A DNA stretch of 64,000 bases. Source: Mitsuokella sp. oral taxon 131 str. W9106. Lineage in GTDB: Bacteria; Bacillota; Negativicutes; Selenomonadales; Selenomonadaceae. The notes below the pieces were generated by a model, which did no database searches, was not told where the DNA came from, and saw nothing but the letters and a program-made list of their open reading frames with translations. A program made the position numbers and the translations under genes. Positions within the stretch are counted from its first letter, which is position 1. Every line of letters begins with the position of its first letter. The stretch is taken from positions 150,159 to 214,158 of the forward strand of contig NZ_KI273065.1 in assembly GCF_000469545.1 (NCBI RefSeq), in the 5' to 3' direction. Shown in pieces: positions 9,601 through 18,807 of the stretch.

Positions 9601-9640
9601 TTGACCACCTCATCAAAAGAAATAATATTACTCGCTATTT

Positions 9641-9668
9641 ATTATAAGTGTTTTCGGAAAAAAATCAA
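9641..9668 (-). promoter_or_regulatory. Predicted promoter of the decarboxylase operon
   Basis: On the minus strand TTGATT (9663-9668), a 16-bp spacer and TATAAT (9641-9646), 41 bases before the small subunit start codon. Confidence 0.6.
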
Positions 9669-9701
9669 ATTACTTTATTTGCATGCAATTATAGCTATTC
9701 G

Positions 9702-10490
9702 TTATAACACATCTCTCCATGCCCGCTGCGCCTTTCCGACGTAGATACGGCGAATCGCTTCATGCTCGCCAAGCCCTTTGCACACAGCATGGACGCGAAT
9801 CCCTTCCGCCTCAAAGCGCGATTTCCACGATCTTTTGTCATCCCCTGCCATATCGTCGGTGACGTGACGTCCGCCCGAAAAAAGAAGCGGTGCCAACACG
9901 ATCTCCCGCACATCGCGTGATTGGAGGCGGTGCAGCACAGTGGAAAAATCCGGCATATCATTTTCTTCCAAGACACCGACGTGTATCGGAACGTTCCTTT
10001 TATCCATATAGCTCTGAACCCTTGCATAGACGGGATTATGGCGATGGGGCGAGCCGTGCCCCAAAAGCACGGTCTCATGCCCCTCCATGGCTGAAACAGA
10101 CGCACGAAGCGCCGCGAGCAGCTCCGCGAAGTCCGCCTCACCGCCAAGCAAGGTCTCTCCGAGCGCAAGCCGATCAAACTTGCTGCGCGCCATCCCGACT
10201 GCTGCGCAGATCTTTTTTTCGTACTCTTCGCCTCTCGTCAGATGCGTTGGCTGAACGAGTACGTTCCGCACGCCCTCTTCCGCAAGCGCGGCCAATGCCG
10301 CATCCAAGGAATCCATTCGGATGCCTTTTGCTGCAAGGCATTCCCGCATGAAATTCGAAGTAAACGCCTGCCGCATCTCGCTCCCTGCAAAGGTCTCCCT
10401 CAGATCATCAAAGAGTCTGTCTATGCTCATCTTACGAGCCGCATCGTCCGCCACGCCGAAGCTTGCGAGCAGGACGGCTTCGGGGCGCAT
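9702..10490 (-). CDS. cbiK: Sirohydrochlorin cobaltochelatase (anaerobic CbiK type)
   Basis: 262 residues. CbiK inserts Co2+ into sirohydrochlorin in the anaerobic vitamin B12 pathway. The two metal/acid-base histidines are visible as LLGHGSP (H145) and GGRHVTDDMAGD (H209), matching the Salmonella enzyme, and PTHLTRGEEYE is also typical. The length fits. There is no signal peptide, so a cytoplasmic chelatase is likely rather than the periplasmic haem-type variant. Its ATG overlaps the glmM stop by one base (TGATG), so it is the last gene of the cdaA operon, an unusual position for a cobalamin gene. No cobalamin riboswitch was seen. Confidence 0.9.
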   Translation of the reverse strand: MRPEAVLLASFGVADDAARKMSIDRLFDDLRETFAGSEMRQAFTSNFMRECLAAKGIRMDSLDAALAALAEEGVRNVLVQPTHLTRGEEYEKKICAAVGMARSKFDRLALGETLLGGEADFAELLAALRASVSAMEGHETVLLGHGSPHRHNPVYARVQSYMDKRNVPIHVGVLEENDMPDFSTVLHRLQSRDVREIVLAPLLFSGGRHVTDDMAGDDKRSWKSRFEAEGIRVHAVCKGLGEHEAIRRIYVGKAQRAWRDVL

Positions 10491-11839
10491 CAGCCCTGCT
10501 CCTTCCTGACGACATCTGCAATTGCCTTGCAGATGCGGCCAAGCTGTTCTTCTTCCGGGCCTTCCGCCATGACGCGAATGAGCGGCTCCGTACCAGACGG
10601 GCGAACGAGAATGCGTCCCTCGCCGCCGAGTTCCTCTTCTCCCTTTGCAATCGCGTTCTTGATTGTTTCGTTTTCCTCCCAGCCTTCTTTCGAGGCCACT
10701 CGGACATTGATGAGGATCTGCGGATACGTCTTCATGATATTCGTAAGTTCCGATGCCTTGCCGCCGTGTCTCTTGATCGAGGAAAGCACCTGCAGCGCCG
10801 TAATGAGCCCGTCGCCCGTCGTGCTGTAATCGGTGAAAATAATATGCCCGGATTGCTCGCCGCCGATCTTGTACCCGTTCTTAAGCATATTTTCCAAAAC
10901 GTAGCGGTCCCCGACTTTTGTGATCTCTGCACGGCCGCCCATCTTTTCGATCGCCTTGTGGAAGCCGATGTTCGCCATGACCGTCGTCACGACGGTGTTG
11001 TACGGAAGCGTGCCGGCCTTGATCATGTCCATCGCACACATGACGAGGATATGATCGCCGTCGATGAGCTGCGCCTTTTCGTCAACACAGAGGCAGCGGT
11101 CCGCATCGCCGTCGTGTGCGATGCCAAAGTCTGCACCGTTTTCGAGCACGGCCTTCTGCAGGGACTCAAGATGCGTCGAGCCGCAGCCGTCGTTGATATT
11201 TGTGCCATTCGGCAGGGCGTGGATGACCTTGACTTTTGCGCCGAGTTCGCGGAGCACTTTCGGCATGACATCATACGCTGCACCGTTGGCGCAGTCGAGT
11301 ACGATTTTCATGCCATCGAAGCGCTCCTTGCACGTCGAGCGGACAAATTCCATGTACTGATTCTGCAGATCGGTACGGATCTCCGTACGTCCGATCCGCG
11401 CTCCCGTCGGACGCTTGTAGTCGTCGTTTGCCTCAAGGCGATGCACGATCGCCTCAAGCTCGTCCTCGACGGAATCCGGCAGCTTGTAGCCATCACCGCC
11501 GAAAAACTTGATGCCGTTATCGGGGAACGGATTATGCGAGGCAGAAATCACGATGCCCGCTTTTGCGTGATGCCGACGCGCAAGATAGGCGATCGCAGGG
11601 GTCGGGATGACGCCCGCAAGCATCACGCGCCCGCCTGCCGAGCAGATGCCTGCTGTGAGCGCCGCCTCAAACATCTCGCCCGAAATGCGCGTATCGCGGC
11701 CAATGATGATGAGCGGCTGCTCCTCGGACTCCTTGCCGAAGTAGATCGTCGCGGCTCGGCCGAGACGATAGGCGAGTTCCGGTTTCAAACCTGCATTTGC
11801 CTCACCGCGAACGCCATCCGTACCGAATAATCTTGTCAT
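10490..11839 (-). CDS. glmM: Phosphoglucosamine mutase
   Basis: 449 residues from ATG (MTRLFGTDGVRG), chosen because GGGAGG lies eight bases upstream; the frame extends five codons further to a TTG that would remove the ribosome binding site. GlmM converts glucosamine-6-phosphate to glucosamine-1-phosphate for UDP-GlcNAc and peptidoglycan synthesis. The phosphoserine is in VISASHNPFPDNG (S101), the metal loop is DGDADRC, and a C-terminal RPSGTEPLIRVM phosphate-binding loop is present. It lies in the cdaA-cdaR operon, the arrangement known from many Firmicutes, where the proteins are reported to interact. Here one extra gene separates cdaR from glmM. Confidence 0.96.
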   Translation of the reverse strand: MTRLFGTDGVRGEANAGLKPELAYRLGRAATIYFGKESEEQPLIIIGRDTRISGEMFEAALTAGICSAGGRVMLAGVIPTPAIAYLARRHHAKAGIVISASHNPFPDNGIKFFGGDGYKLPDSVEDELEAIVHRLEANDDYKRPTGARIGRTEIRTDLQNQYMEFVRSTCKERFDGMKIVLDCANGAAYDVMPKVLRELGAKVKVIHALPNGTNINDGCGSTHLESLQKAVLENGADFGIAHDGDADRCLCVDEKAQLIDGDHILVMCAMDMIKAGTLPYNTVVTTVMANIGFHKAIEKMGGRAEITKVGDRYVLENMLKNGYKIGGEQSGHIIFTDYSTTGDGLITALQVLSSIKRHGGKASELTNIMKTYPQILINVRVASKEGWEENETIKNAIAKGEEELGGEGRILVRPSGTEPLIRVMAEGPEEEQLGRICKAIADVVRKEQG

Positions 11840-11863
11840 CGCAATTCCTCCCAATTCGATCTT

Positions 11864-13507
11864 TCATTCATGCCTACGATTATGCTCGTTTTGTGCCAAA
11901 ATAGCAAGCGCCGCTTTCATCCCATCGCAAGCAGCGCTCATAATGCCGCCTGCGTAGCCTGCTCCTTCGCCGATCGGATAGAGTCCCGGCGTGCGTTCCG
12001 CGAGGAATGTCACACGGTCGCGCCGGATACGGCACGGCGCGGAAGAACGCGTCTCGACTCCTGTCATGACGGCCCTAGCATCGGCAAATCCCGCAATCTT
12101 GCGGTCGAAGTACGGTAGGGCTCCCTCCAATGCCTGTGTGATAAAATGTGGCAGGCATGCGTGGAGATCGGCGCTCCGCACGCCGGGCGCATACGTCGGA
12201 CGCGTCAGAAAATCTTTCGAGCCGGATGTGCCGCGCAAAAAATCGCCAACCGTCTGTACAGGCGCAAAATAGTCGCTTCCCCCAAGCTGAAAGGCTCGTC
12301 CTTCGAGTTCCTCCTGCAGCGCCATGCCGCCAAGGACTTCCTTCCCGAAGTCTTCGGGCGTAACCTGCACGAGAAGCGCGGCATTCGCGATGCCGGAATC
12401 GCGGCGGTAGTTGCTCATGCCGTTCGTCACAACGCGTCCCAGCTCGGACGCTGCCGCAACGACCAGCCCGCCAGGGCACATGCAGAACGAGTACGTACCG
12501 CGTCCCGTAACGGGATCCTGATACGTCAATGCATAATCGGCGGCGGGCAGGCGCAAACTTCCGGCGTCTTCCCCGTACTGTGCCTGATCGATAAGCGTCT
12601 GCGGATGCTCGATCCGAACGCCCATCGCGAAAGGCTTTCCCTCCATCGCAACGCCGTGCGCGAGCAGCATACGGTACGTATCACGCGCCGAATGGCCGAT
12701 GCCCATAAGCACTTCCCGTGCCGCGATCCGTTCCTCACCGTTTACGATGAGCGCCGCGATGCCGTCCGCGTCCAGCTCCAAATCCGTGACATGCGCCCCG
12801 AAGCGCACCTCGCCTCCAAGACGGAGGATTTCCTTTCGGATATGCTTGACGACCGTGCGCAGGATATCCGTTCCGATATGCGGCTTCTGCAAACAGCGGA
12901 TCTCTTCAGGCGCGCCTGCCGCGACAAATGTCTCGAGTACATCCTTCGTACGGCTGTCGTTGATGCGCGTCGTCAGCTTGCCGTCGGAGAACGTGCCTGC
13001 CCCGCCCTCGCCGAACTGCACATTCGACTCTGGGGCCAGCCCGCCGCCTTTCCAAAAACGAGTGATATCGGCATGGCGCGTATCCACATCCTGCCCGCGT
13101 TCGAGCACAAGTGGAGCCATTCCGCCCCGGGCGAGCGTCAGCGCGGCAAACATGCCGGCAGGACCGAATCCGACAACGACGGGACGCGCGCCCTGCCGCC
13201 CTGCCTGCGGAACAGAAAACGGCTTGACCGGTGCCCTCTGCTCCACATTGGCATCGCGTTTGAATCGATGCAGTGCCCTCTTCTCTGCACCTCTTCCACC
13301 TGCGAGGCGAGCGTCCAGAATGTAGACGAAGGAAATCGGCGCGCCGCGATAGCGCCTTGCATCTATCGCTTTACGCACGACTACCACCTCAACAATCTGC
13401 TGAGGTGGCAGCAAAAGGCGATGTGCGACAAGCTCTTTTAGATCCGTTTCATCCGTAAACGGAACGGCGAAATTACGAATCCGTATCACGTATGATCCAC
13501 ACTCCAT
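11864..13507 (-). CDS. FAD-dependent dehydrogenase of the COG2509 type
   Basis: 547 residues. After an N-terminal domain of about 90 residues comes a dinucleotide-binding motif (VVVGFGPAGMFAALTLARGG) and further flavoprotein motifs (SNVQFGEGGAGTFSDGKL in pieces, GVETRSSAPCRI, and a C-terminal LYPIGEGAGYAGGIMSAACDG). This is the signature of the uncharacterised COG2509 dehydrogenases, whose substrate is unknown. The ATG has a weak ribosome binding site; a GTG at 13489 (VIRIRNFAVPF) matches the usual family N-terminus and is an alternative start. It lies between cdaR and glmM on the same strand with short gaps, so it is co-transcribed with them. Confidence 0.85.
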   Translation of the reverse strand: MECGSYVIRIRNFAVPFTDETDLKELVAHRLLLPPQQIVEVVVVRKAIDARRYRGAPISFVYILDARLAGGRGAEKRALHRFKRDANVEQRAPVKPFSVPQAGRQGARPVVVGFGPAGMFAALTLARGGMAPLVLERGQDVDTRHADITRFWKGGGLAPESNVQFGEGGAGTFSDGKLTTRINDSRTKDVLETFVAAGAPEEIRCLQKPHIGTDILRTVVKHIRKEILRLGGEVRFGAHVTDLELDADGIAALIVNGEERIAAREVLMGIGHSARDTYRMLLAHGVAMEGKPFAMGVRIEHPQTLIDQAQYGEDAGSLRLPAADYALTYQDPVTGRGTYSFCMCPGGLVVAAASELGRVVTNGMSNYRRDSGIANAALLVQVTPEDFGKEVLGGMALQEELEGRAFQLGGSDYFAPVQTVGDFLRGTSGSKDFLTRPTYAPGVRSADLHACLPHFITQALEGALPYFDRKIAGFADARAVMTGVETRSSAPCRIRRDRVTFLAERTPGLYPIGEGAGYAGGIMSAACDGMKAALAILAQNEHNRRHE

Positions 13508-13516
13508 TACTCTTTA

Positions 13517-14455
13517 TTACTCTTTTTTCTTGTCCTTGACTTCGATATGTACCGTCACTTCCGGATTGGTGACTGTCACGCCGTCGGGAAGATGCAGCCT
13601 GACCGTCTTGTCCATGGTTTTCTTGACGTCAGAAAGGGAGATCTTCTCCGTTTCGATCGCAGAAATTCCCTTGATCGCATCCTCAGGACCTGCGATCTCC
13701 ACCTTGGATGGGTCGGCACGAAGCGAACTGACCGAAAGCGTTTTATCTAGATCCGTGCCGGCAACGGGAAGAATCGCAACGACCTTCTTGGAGAGGCCTC
13801 GCGCGAGCTGCACGCTTACCGATGCCTGTTCCGGTGAAAGCGTCACGCCCTGCACTTCACGCCCCTCCTGATTCAGTGCCACAAGCGAGACCTTCTGCGT
13901 GAAGTCTTCACTGTTTTCCCCTAGGCGAACATAGCCGACGACGCGCACGACTTCTTTGACGGCTGCCTCTGTTCCGGATGCGGTGACCTGCTCAAGCGGC
14001 GTGCTGATGTGTGCGACCGTTCGGTTCGGCGCGAGCGTGCCCGTTTCGGCAAGTTCGACGCGGAACACCTTGCTCACGAGCTTTTCTGCCACGATGGACA
14101 CACTGTCCGGCTCTACTTCGACGAGCTCAAATCCCTGTGGCAATACCGTTTTGATCGGAATGCTGTTCTTGCCGGAGGTGACGTCCGAAAGATCGGCATA
14201 CGCCTTGAAGTCTTTCTCCGAGGCATTGATGAAGAGGGAGCGCACACCTCGCACCTTCACCTTCGCGCTCTTCGTTTCCTGCGTAATCTTGTACCCATCG
14301 GGCGCATTGACGAGCTGGATCTGCACCGTGAAGCTCCCATCAATGACGGGATTCTGATCGTTCATGACGAAGCTCCAAAGCACGACGGCCGCCAAAATGG
14401 ATACGATCTTTGCCGGCAGATTGCGCTGCACGAGATTTCGGAATCGTGTCATCAT
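13517..14455 (-). CDS. cdaR: CdaA regulatory protein with YbbR domains
   Basis: 312 residues. A single N-terminal membrane helix (AKIVSILAAVVLWSFVMNDQNP) is followed by repeated YbbR domains outside the membrane (about 45-305; recurring L..V..EP..V pattern). CdaR binds and modulates the diadenylate cyclase CdaA. The start codon overlaps the cdaA stop by four bases, as expected for translational coupling. Three YbbR repeats fit the length; B. subtilis CdaR is longer. The assignment rests on domain type and on the operon. Confidence 0.9.
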   Translation of the reverse strand: MMTRFRNLVQRNLPAKIVSILAAVVLWSFVMNDQNPVIDGSFTVQIQLVNAPDGYKITQETKSAKVKVRGVRSLFINASEKDFKAYADLSDVTSGKNSIPIKTVLPQGFELVEVEPDSVSIVAEKLVSKVFRVELAETGTLAPNRTVAHISTPLEQVTASGTEAAVKEVVRVVGYVRLGENSEDFTQKVSLVALNQEGREVQGVTLSPEQASVSVQLARGLSKKVVAILPVAGTDLDKTLSVSSLRADPSKVEIAGPEDAIKGISAIETEKISLSDVKKTMDKTVRLHLPDGVTVTNPEVTVHIEVKDKKKE

Positions 14456-15303
14456 TCTTTCCGCCTCCAGTTCTTCACCATGTCTCGGATGCCCGCCTGT
14501 GGTGGATTGAACACGGGGCGCAAGACATTCCTCAGCGAGTCCGCATTGAGATGGCGCATGATGCGGCCGTTCTCCGCGACGGAAATCGTGCCCGTCTCCT
14601 CGCTGACGACGACGATGAGCGCGTCACACTGCTCGGAAAGACCGATTGCTGCACGGTGGCGCGTGCCGAGTTCGGTGGAAAGCGAGCGGTTTTCCGTGAG
14701 CGGCAGGAGGCATCCCGCCGCGATGAGGCGCTTTCCGCGAATGACAGCGGCGCCATCGTGCAGCGGTGTATTCGGGATAAACACATTCAAAAGGAAATCG
14801 GCGGTAATGAGCCCGTCGATCTGTATGCCTGTCGCGCTGACATCGTTCAGCCTCATGTTGCGCTCGATGACGAGGAGCGCCCCCGTCTTGTTCGCGGCAA
14901 GCACGCGGACGGCCTTCACGAGCTCGTGGACGACCGAACGTGCTTCATCATCGTCGAGGGAAACGACCGCCCCGAGAAATTTGCCCTGTCCGAGATGCTC
15001 AAGCGCACGGCGAAGCTCCGGCTGGAATACGATCGGCAGTGCGACGAACAGGAGTGTGATCGCTTTTTGGAGCAGCCATGAAATGGCATGAAGCTGCAAA
15101 AAGCTGCTTATGACAGCGATCGCGAGCAGGACGAGAATGCCCTTGACAAGCGTGATTGCACGCGTGTCCTGCAGCATCTCGTAAGCCTTGTACAAGATCG
15201 CGGCAACGACAAAAATATCGAGCACGTCGATCGGTCCAATCGTGGAGAGGAGCCCGCGAAACATCCCGTGGAACTCAAATGGCAACGACAAATCAAGTGG
15301 CAT
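14452..15303 (-). CDS. cdaA: Diadenylate cyclase CdaA (c-di-AMP synthase)
   Basis: 283 residues from ATG MPLDLSLPFEF, with GAGGGG five bases upstream; a TTG six codons further out would overlap that site. Hydrophobic helices lie at about residues 20-90, then the DAC domain with the DGA motif (LHDGAAVIRGKR) and the RHR motif (ELGTRHRAAIG), both needed to join two ATP into c-di-AMP. It is the first gene of the cdaA-cdaR-COG2509-glmM-cbiK operon. A c-di-AMP riboswitch lies about 9 kb away at 24305-24502, so the same window holds the synthase and one of its probable sensors. Confidence 0.96.
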   Translation of the reverse strand: MPLDLSLPFEFHGMFRGLLSTIGPIDVLDIFVVAAILYKAYEMLQDTRAITLVKGILVLLAIAVISSFLQLHAISWLLQKAITLLFVALPIVFQPELRRALEHLGQGKFLGAVVSLDDDEARSVVHELVKAVRVLAANKTGALLVIERNMRLNDVSATGIQIDGLITADFLLNVFIPNTPLHDGAAVIRGKRLIAAGCLLPLTENRSLSTELGTRHRAAIGLSEQCDALIVVVSEETGTISVAENGRIMRHLNADSLRNVLRPVFNPPQAGIRDMVKNWRRKE

Positions 15304-15493
15304 ACAAACCCCTCTAATCAACTTCCGAAACCTTTATCCGATACAAAAAGCCAAAACGCTATATAGTTGCTATTCTCTCCCCATCGCGTATTTTCCTTGT
15401 GCGCTATGAAAATTTTTGATGTGAGCACCCATAAAACAAGCAGCCATTCCGCGGATGCAAGACGATGCCCAACACGCAGCGACGATTGCGCAA

Positions 15494-15602
15494 GCCAAAA
15501 GCCCTCTCATTCCACGAGATACCATCTTCTTGGCAAACGCACTTCGCTTGACAAGGGCCAATCGGACGGATATGGAACGAGAGGGCTTCTTTGGGTTTTG
15601 GC
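15494..15602. repeat. Long multi-tier inverted repeat in the ilvE-cdaA gap
   Basis: In the 365-base gap between ilvE and cdaA, GCCAAAAGCCCTCTC pairs with GAGAGGGCT and, after a small bulge, TTTTGGC. Inside, TTCCA pairs with TGGAA, and TTGGC (15530-15534) with GCCAA (15557-15561). The whole is a nested 109-base hairpin. There is no clean T-run, so it is a poor simple terminator; it may be a structured RNA on either strand, or a leader element of cdaA. Nothing else convincing was seen in the gap, and no strong promoter for cdaA was found. Confidence 0.5.
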
Positions 15603-15668
15603 ATGACGGTTCGCTTACGTGCATCGCCGCGTCACATCATGACCGCTGTCCTCCTCATAAATATCGCT

Positions 15669-16691
15669 TTACTTGATTTCGCGAATCCAGCCTTCCGGCG
15701 CTTCGATCGTGCCGAGCTGGATGCCGCGCAGCGTCTCGTAGAGCTTCGTAAGCACGGGACCCATTTTCTCCATGCCGCTTGGCAGGCAGATCTCCTTGCC
15801 GTGGTCGACGACCTTGCCAACGGGGCAGATGACTGCCGCCGTGCCGCAAAGCCCTGCTTCGGCAAAATCCCCGACCTCCCTGAGCCTTACGGGGCGCTGC
15901 TCCGTCTCATAGCCGAGCGACTCGGCGATGTGCATGAGCGAGCGGCGCGTGATCGACGGGAGAATGGAATCCGACTTCGGCGTGACGATCTTATGCTCCT
16001 CCGTGACGAAGAGGAAGTTCGCACCGCCCGTCTCCTCGACATACGTACGCGTCGCTGGATCGAGGAACATGTTCTCATCGAATCCATTGGAATGTGCTGT
16101 CATGTACGCATGGAGACTCATCGCATAGTTGAGCCCTGCCTTGATATGGCCTGTGCCGTGCGGCGCGGCGCGGTCAAAGTCACTGACGCAAAGCGTGATC
16201 GGCTTGATCCCATTTTTGAAGTAAGAACCGACCGGCGTGCCAAAGAGGCGGAACTGGTACTCATCCGACGGCTTGACGCCGATGACGGGCCCCGATGCAA
16301 AGAGATACGGGCGCAGATAGAGTGCGCCACCCGACTCGAACGGCGGGATCCAATCCTTGTTTGCTGCGACGACCTGATCGACGGCCTCAAGGAACATGTC
16401 CTTGGGCACAGGCGGCATTTCAAGGCGCTTTGCCGAGTCGTACATGCGCTCCGCATTCATATCGGGACGAAACGCGACGATGCGGCCATCCTTTGTCTTG
16501 TACGCCTTGAGTCCTTCAAAGACCTCCTGACAGTACTGCAGGATGCCGGCGCACTCGTTGATCCGCACCGTCGGATCATCCGTCAGAACGCCGCTTCCCC
16601 ATTTTCCGTCCTTGTAATTTGCGACATAGCGCTTGGAAATCGGCTGATAGGCGAAACCGAGATTCGCCCAGTCCACTTTTGCATTTGCCAT
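15669..16691 (-). CDS. ilvE: Branched-chain amino acid aminotransferase
   Basis: 340 residues; fold type IV PLP enzyme of the BCAT family. The PLP lysine lies in GHIKAGLNYA (K184). EETGGANFLFV (cofactor/substrate pocket) and FCGTAAVI-like GLCGTAAVICPVG are present. It catalyses the last step of leucine, isoleucine and valine synthesis, or the first of their breakdown, with 2-oxoglutarate/glutamate as partner. A GAGG ribosome binding site precedes the ATG by six bases. It stands alone, with no other branched-chain genes beside it and no T-box leader recognised in the 118 bases upstream. Confidence 0.94.
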   Translation of the reverse strand: MANAKVDWANLGFAYQPISKRYVANYKDGKWGSGVLTDDPTVRINECAGILQYCQEVFEGLKAYKTKDGRIVAFRPDMNAERMYDSAKRLEMPPVPKDMFLEAVDQVVAANKDWIPPFESGGALYLRPYLFASGPVIGVKPSDEYQFRLFGTPVGSYFKNGIKPITLCVSDFDRAAPHGTGHIKAGLNYAMSLHAYMTAHSNGFDENMFLDPATRTYVEETGGANFLFVTEEHKIVTPKSDSILPSITRRSLMHIAESLGYETEQRPVRLREVGDFAEAGLCGTAAVICPVGKVVDHGKEICLPSGMEKMGPVLTKLYETLRGIQLGTIEAPEGWIREIK

Positions 16692-16809
16692 GGTGATTCC
16701 TCTTTTCTAAAATGAAACTTTCTCTATTTTATTACCAGCCTATACAGATTGTCAATAGGGCATCTATTACAGAATACGATTTGTATCAGTGGAAAAGACA
16801 ATGCTCTTT

Positions 16810-18378
16810 TTAAGCAAGCATTTCATATTCATTTGCCAGAAGCGCACGCGCCTCTGGCAATTTATCGACGAGATCCGAGGCAATGAGCCCGCAATCCTTT
16901 GCTGCGTAGGCAAGGTCGCCTGCACTGCCATGGAGATAGACGCCGAGCAGCGGGGCAAGTGCGCCCTGCATCTGTCCGACAAGCCCCGCAATCGTGCCCG
17001 CGAGCACATCGCCGGAACCTGCTGTCGCCATGCCTGCATTTCCCTTCGTCGTAAGGAATACGTCGCCATCGGGATAGGCGACCAGCGTACATTCGCTCTT
17101 CAAGACAAAAATCGATTGATAATCTTTTGCCGCAGCTCGCGCCGAAGCGATCCGATCTTGCCGGACCGCCTCGGCCGTCGTACCGAGAAGCCCCGCCATC
17201 TCGCCGAGATGCGGCGTCAAAATCGGCATCTGATGGAATTCTTTCAGCAGCTCTGCCTGTCCTCGAAACGCGTAGAGCGCGTCCGCATCAAGAATGACAG
17301 GCTTTTTTATTGCCGTTCCGAGGCAGCGCACGAGCTCCATCGTCTCATGTGCGCGGCCGAGCCCTGGACCGATGAGCACCATGTCATGCCCTGCTGCAAG
17401 ATGCGTAAGCTGGTCGAGTGCTGCTGCCCCGCCGAGATGCCCATCCTCATTTTCTTGGATCGGCTGCGTCATGACCTCGGTGAGCTTCATCGCGAATACA
17501 TCCTGCAGGCTTTCACCGGACGCAAGCGTCACGACCCCCGCGCCTGCGCGCAATGCGGCAGTGCTTGCAAGAGCTGCTGCCCCCGTCATGCCGCGCGAGC
17601 CCGCAACGACGAGCAGGCGCCCGCACGATCCTTTATGCACAGTCCGCGGACGCACAGGAAGGATCGTCTTGGCAAGCGCCTCGTCGATAAGCGACTGATG
17701 AATTTCCTTCGCGGTCAATAGTTCCTGTGGGATTCCAATGTCATGGACTGAGACATCGCCTGCAAGCCCTGCCCCGCTCCCAAAAAAATGTGCCGGTTTC
17801 AGAAGACCGAGCGAGAGCGTCGCCGCCGCTTTGACAGCAGCCGTCCCAACGACGCCCGTATCCGTTTCGACTCCGCTTGGCACATCGATCGCAAGAACGG
17901 GCTTTTTCGCCTCATTGATCATCTCGATGAGGCGAAGCGTTTTTTTCCGAAGCTCGCCGGAAAATCCCGTTCCAAGGATCCCATCGACGATGACATCGGC
18001 AAAACGCAGGGAAAGGCGCAGGCGATCCCAGTCGCGGTCCCCTTCCAGCGGATGGATCTCCGCCGCCATGTGTTCGAGCGCCTGAAACATCACAGCAGGG
18101 CTTTCCTTGAGATGCCCTTTTTCACCAGCGAGAAACACCTGGACCCTCGCGCCACGGTTCACGAGATAACGTGCCGCTGAAAACGCATCGCCGCCGTTAT
18201 TGCCGCTTCCTGCGATGAGACACACCCGTTTGCCTTCTGCCCTTCCGCCCGCGAGCGTTTCCACTGCTTCCGCGACATGCGAGCCGGCATTTTCCATAAG
18301 AACGAGCTCCGGCAGTCCGTATTCCTCTTGCACGCGCCTGTCGATACGGCGCATTTCCTCTGCCGTTGATACCTTCAT
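16810..18378 (-). CDS. nnrD: Bifunctional NAD(P)H-hydrate epimerase / ADP-dependent NAD(P)H-hydrate dehydratase
   Basis: 522 residues. The start chosen is the ATG overlapping the acpS stop by four bases, with GGAGGG upstream; the open frame continues seven more codons without a better site. The N-terminal YjeF epimerase domain (about 1-215; AGSGNNGGDAFSAARYL, VDGILGTGFSGEL) is fused to a C-terminal ribokinase-like dehydratase domain (GSCGRLLVVAGSRGMTGAA, LIGPGLG, AGSGDVLAGTIAGL). Together the domains repair damaged NADH/NADPH hydrates. Coupling to acpS is common in Firmicutes and supports the call. Confidence 0.94.
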   Translation of the reverse strand: MKVSTAEEMRRIDRRVQEEYGLPELVLMENAGSHVAEAVETLAGGRAEGKRVCLIAGSGNNGGDAFSAARYLVNRGARVQVFLAGEKGHLKESPAVMFQALEHMAAEIHPLEGDRDWDRLRLSLRFADVIVDGILGTGFSGELRKKTLRLIEMINEAKKPVLAIDVPSGVETDTGVVGTAAVKAAATLSLGLLKPAHFFGSGAGLAGDVSVHDIGIPQELLTAKEIHQSLIDEALAKTILPVRPRTVHKGSCGRLLVVAGSRGMTGAAALASTAALRAGAGVVTLASGESLQDVFAMKLTEVMTQPIQENEDGHLGGAAALDQLTHLAAGHDMVLIGPGLGRAHETMELVRCLGTAIKKPVILDADALYAFRGQAELLKEFHQMPILTPHLGEMAGLLGTTAEAVRQDRIASARAAAKDYQSIFVLKSECTLVAYPDGDVFLTTKGNAGMATAGSGDVLAGTIAGLVGQMQGALAPLLGVYLHGSAGDLAYAAKDCGLIASDLVDKLPEARALLANEYEMLA

Positions 18379-18752
18379 TTGCATCCCTCCATCACGCACT
18401 GTGCCGTCGCATATTCCCGCGAATGGCTCATCGATACCCAGATTCGCTTTACCCCCATTTCCTTTGCAAGAGCCTCAAAACAGCCATGCAAAGCAATATG
18501 CGGAGCGCCGAGCGCATCGACTGAAACTTCGATATCCAGAAGCGTGCCGCCGCGCAATCCCGTCCCCAAGGATTTCAGCACGGCTTCCTTCGCGGCAAAT
18601 CGTGCTGCATAGCTTGCCGCTGCCTGCTTGCCGCGCCCTTCGCAGTAAGCACATTCCGCTTTTGTAAAGACGCGATGCACAAAAGCCGATTTTCGGATTG
18701 CCTGCTGCACACGAGCGATTTCAATGATGTCGGTTCCGATTCCTAAGACCAA
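18375..18752 (-). CDS. acpS: Holo-[acyl-carrier-protein] synthase
   Basis: 125 residues, the usual length. It transfers 4'-phosphopantetheine from CoA to the serine of acyl carrier protein. The Mg2+-binding motif near the start (GIGTDIIEIARV) and the central FAAKEAVLKSLGTG helix are both present, and the C-terminus has VSMSHSREYATA. Its stop overlaps the nnrD start, so the two are translationally coupled. It lies upstream in the transcript. The MotB terminator lies 26 bases from its start, so it must have its own promoter, not clearly identified. Confidence 0.95.
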   Translation of the reverse strand: MVLGIGTDIIEIARVQQAIRKSAFVHRVFTKAECAYCEGRGKQAAASYAARFAAKEAVLKSLGTGLRGGTLLDIEVSVDALGAPHIALHGCFEALAKEMGVKRIWVSMSHSREYATAQCVMEGCK

Positions 18753-18776
18753 TTGCCGCGCTCCTTCCCTTCAAAT

Positions 18777-18803
18777 AAAAGAGCCGGCAAAAGCCGGCTT
18801 TTG
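18777..18803 (-). terminator. Terminator after motB
   Basis: On the minus strand AGCCGGC, a four-base TTTT loop and GCCGGCT, flanked by A and T runs (CTTTTATTT after the stem). It lies directly after the motB stop codon. Confidence 0.85.
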
Positions 18804-18807
18804 GTTC

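Noticed and set aside
10463..11830. Open frame of 455 codons on the plus strand
   Set aside because: Antisense of glmM, no ribosome binding site, and composition of a shadow frame.
12146..13441. Open frame of 431 codons on the plus strand
   Set aside because: Antisense of the COG2509 flavoprotein gene; no family-like sequence.
15494..15602. SRP (4.5S) RNA or 6S RNA
   Set aside because: The conserved SRP apical loop (GGTCAGG...GGAAGCAGC) is missing and the length is too short for 6S.
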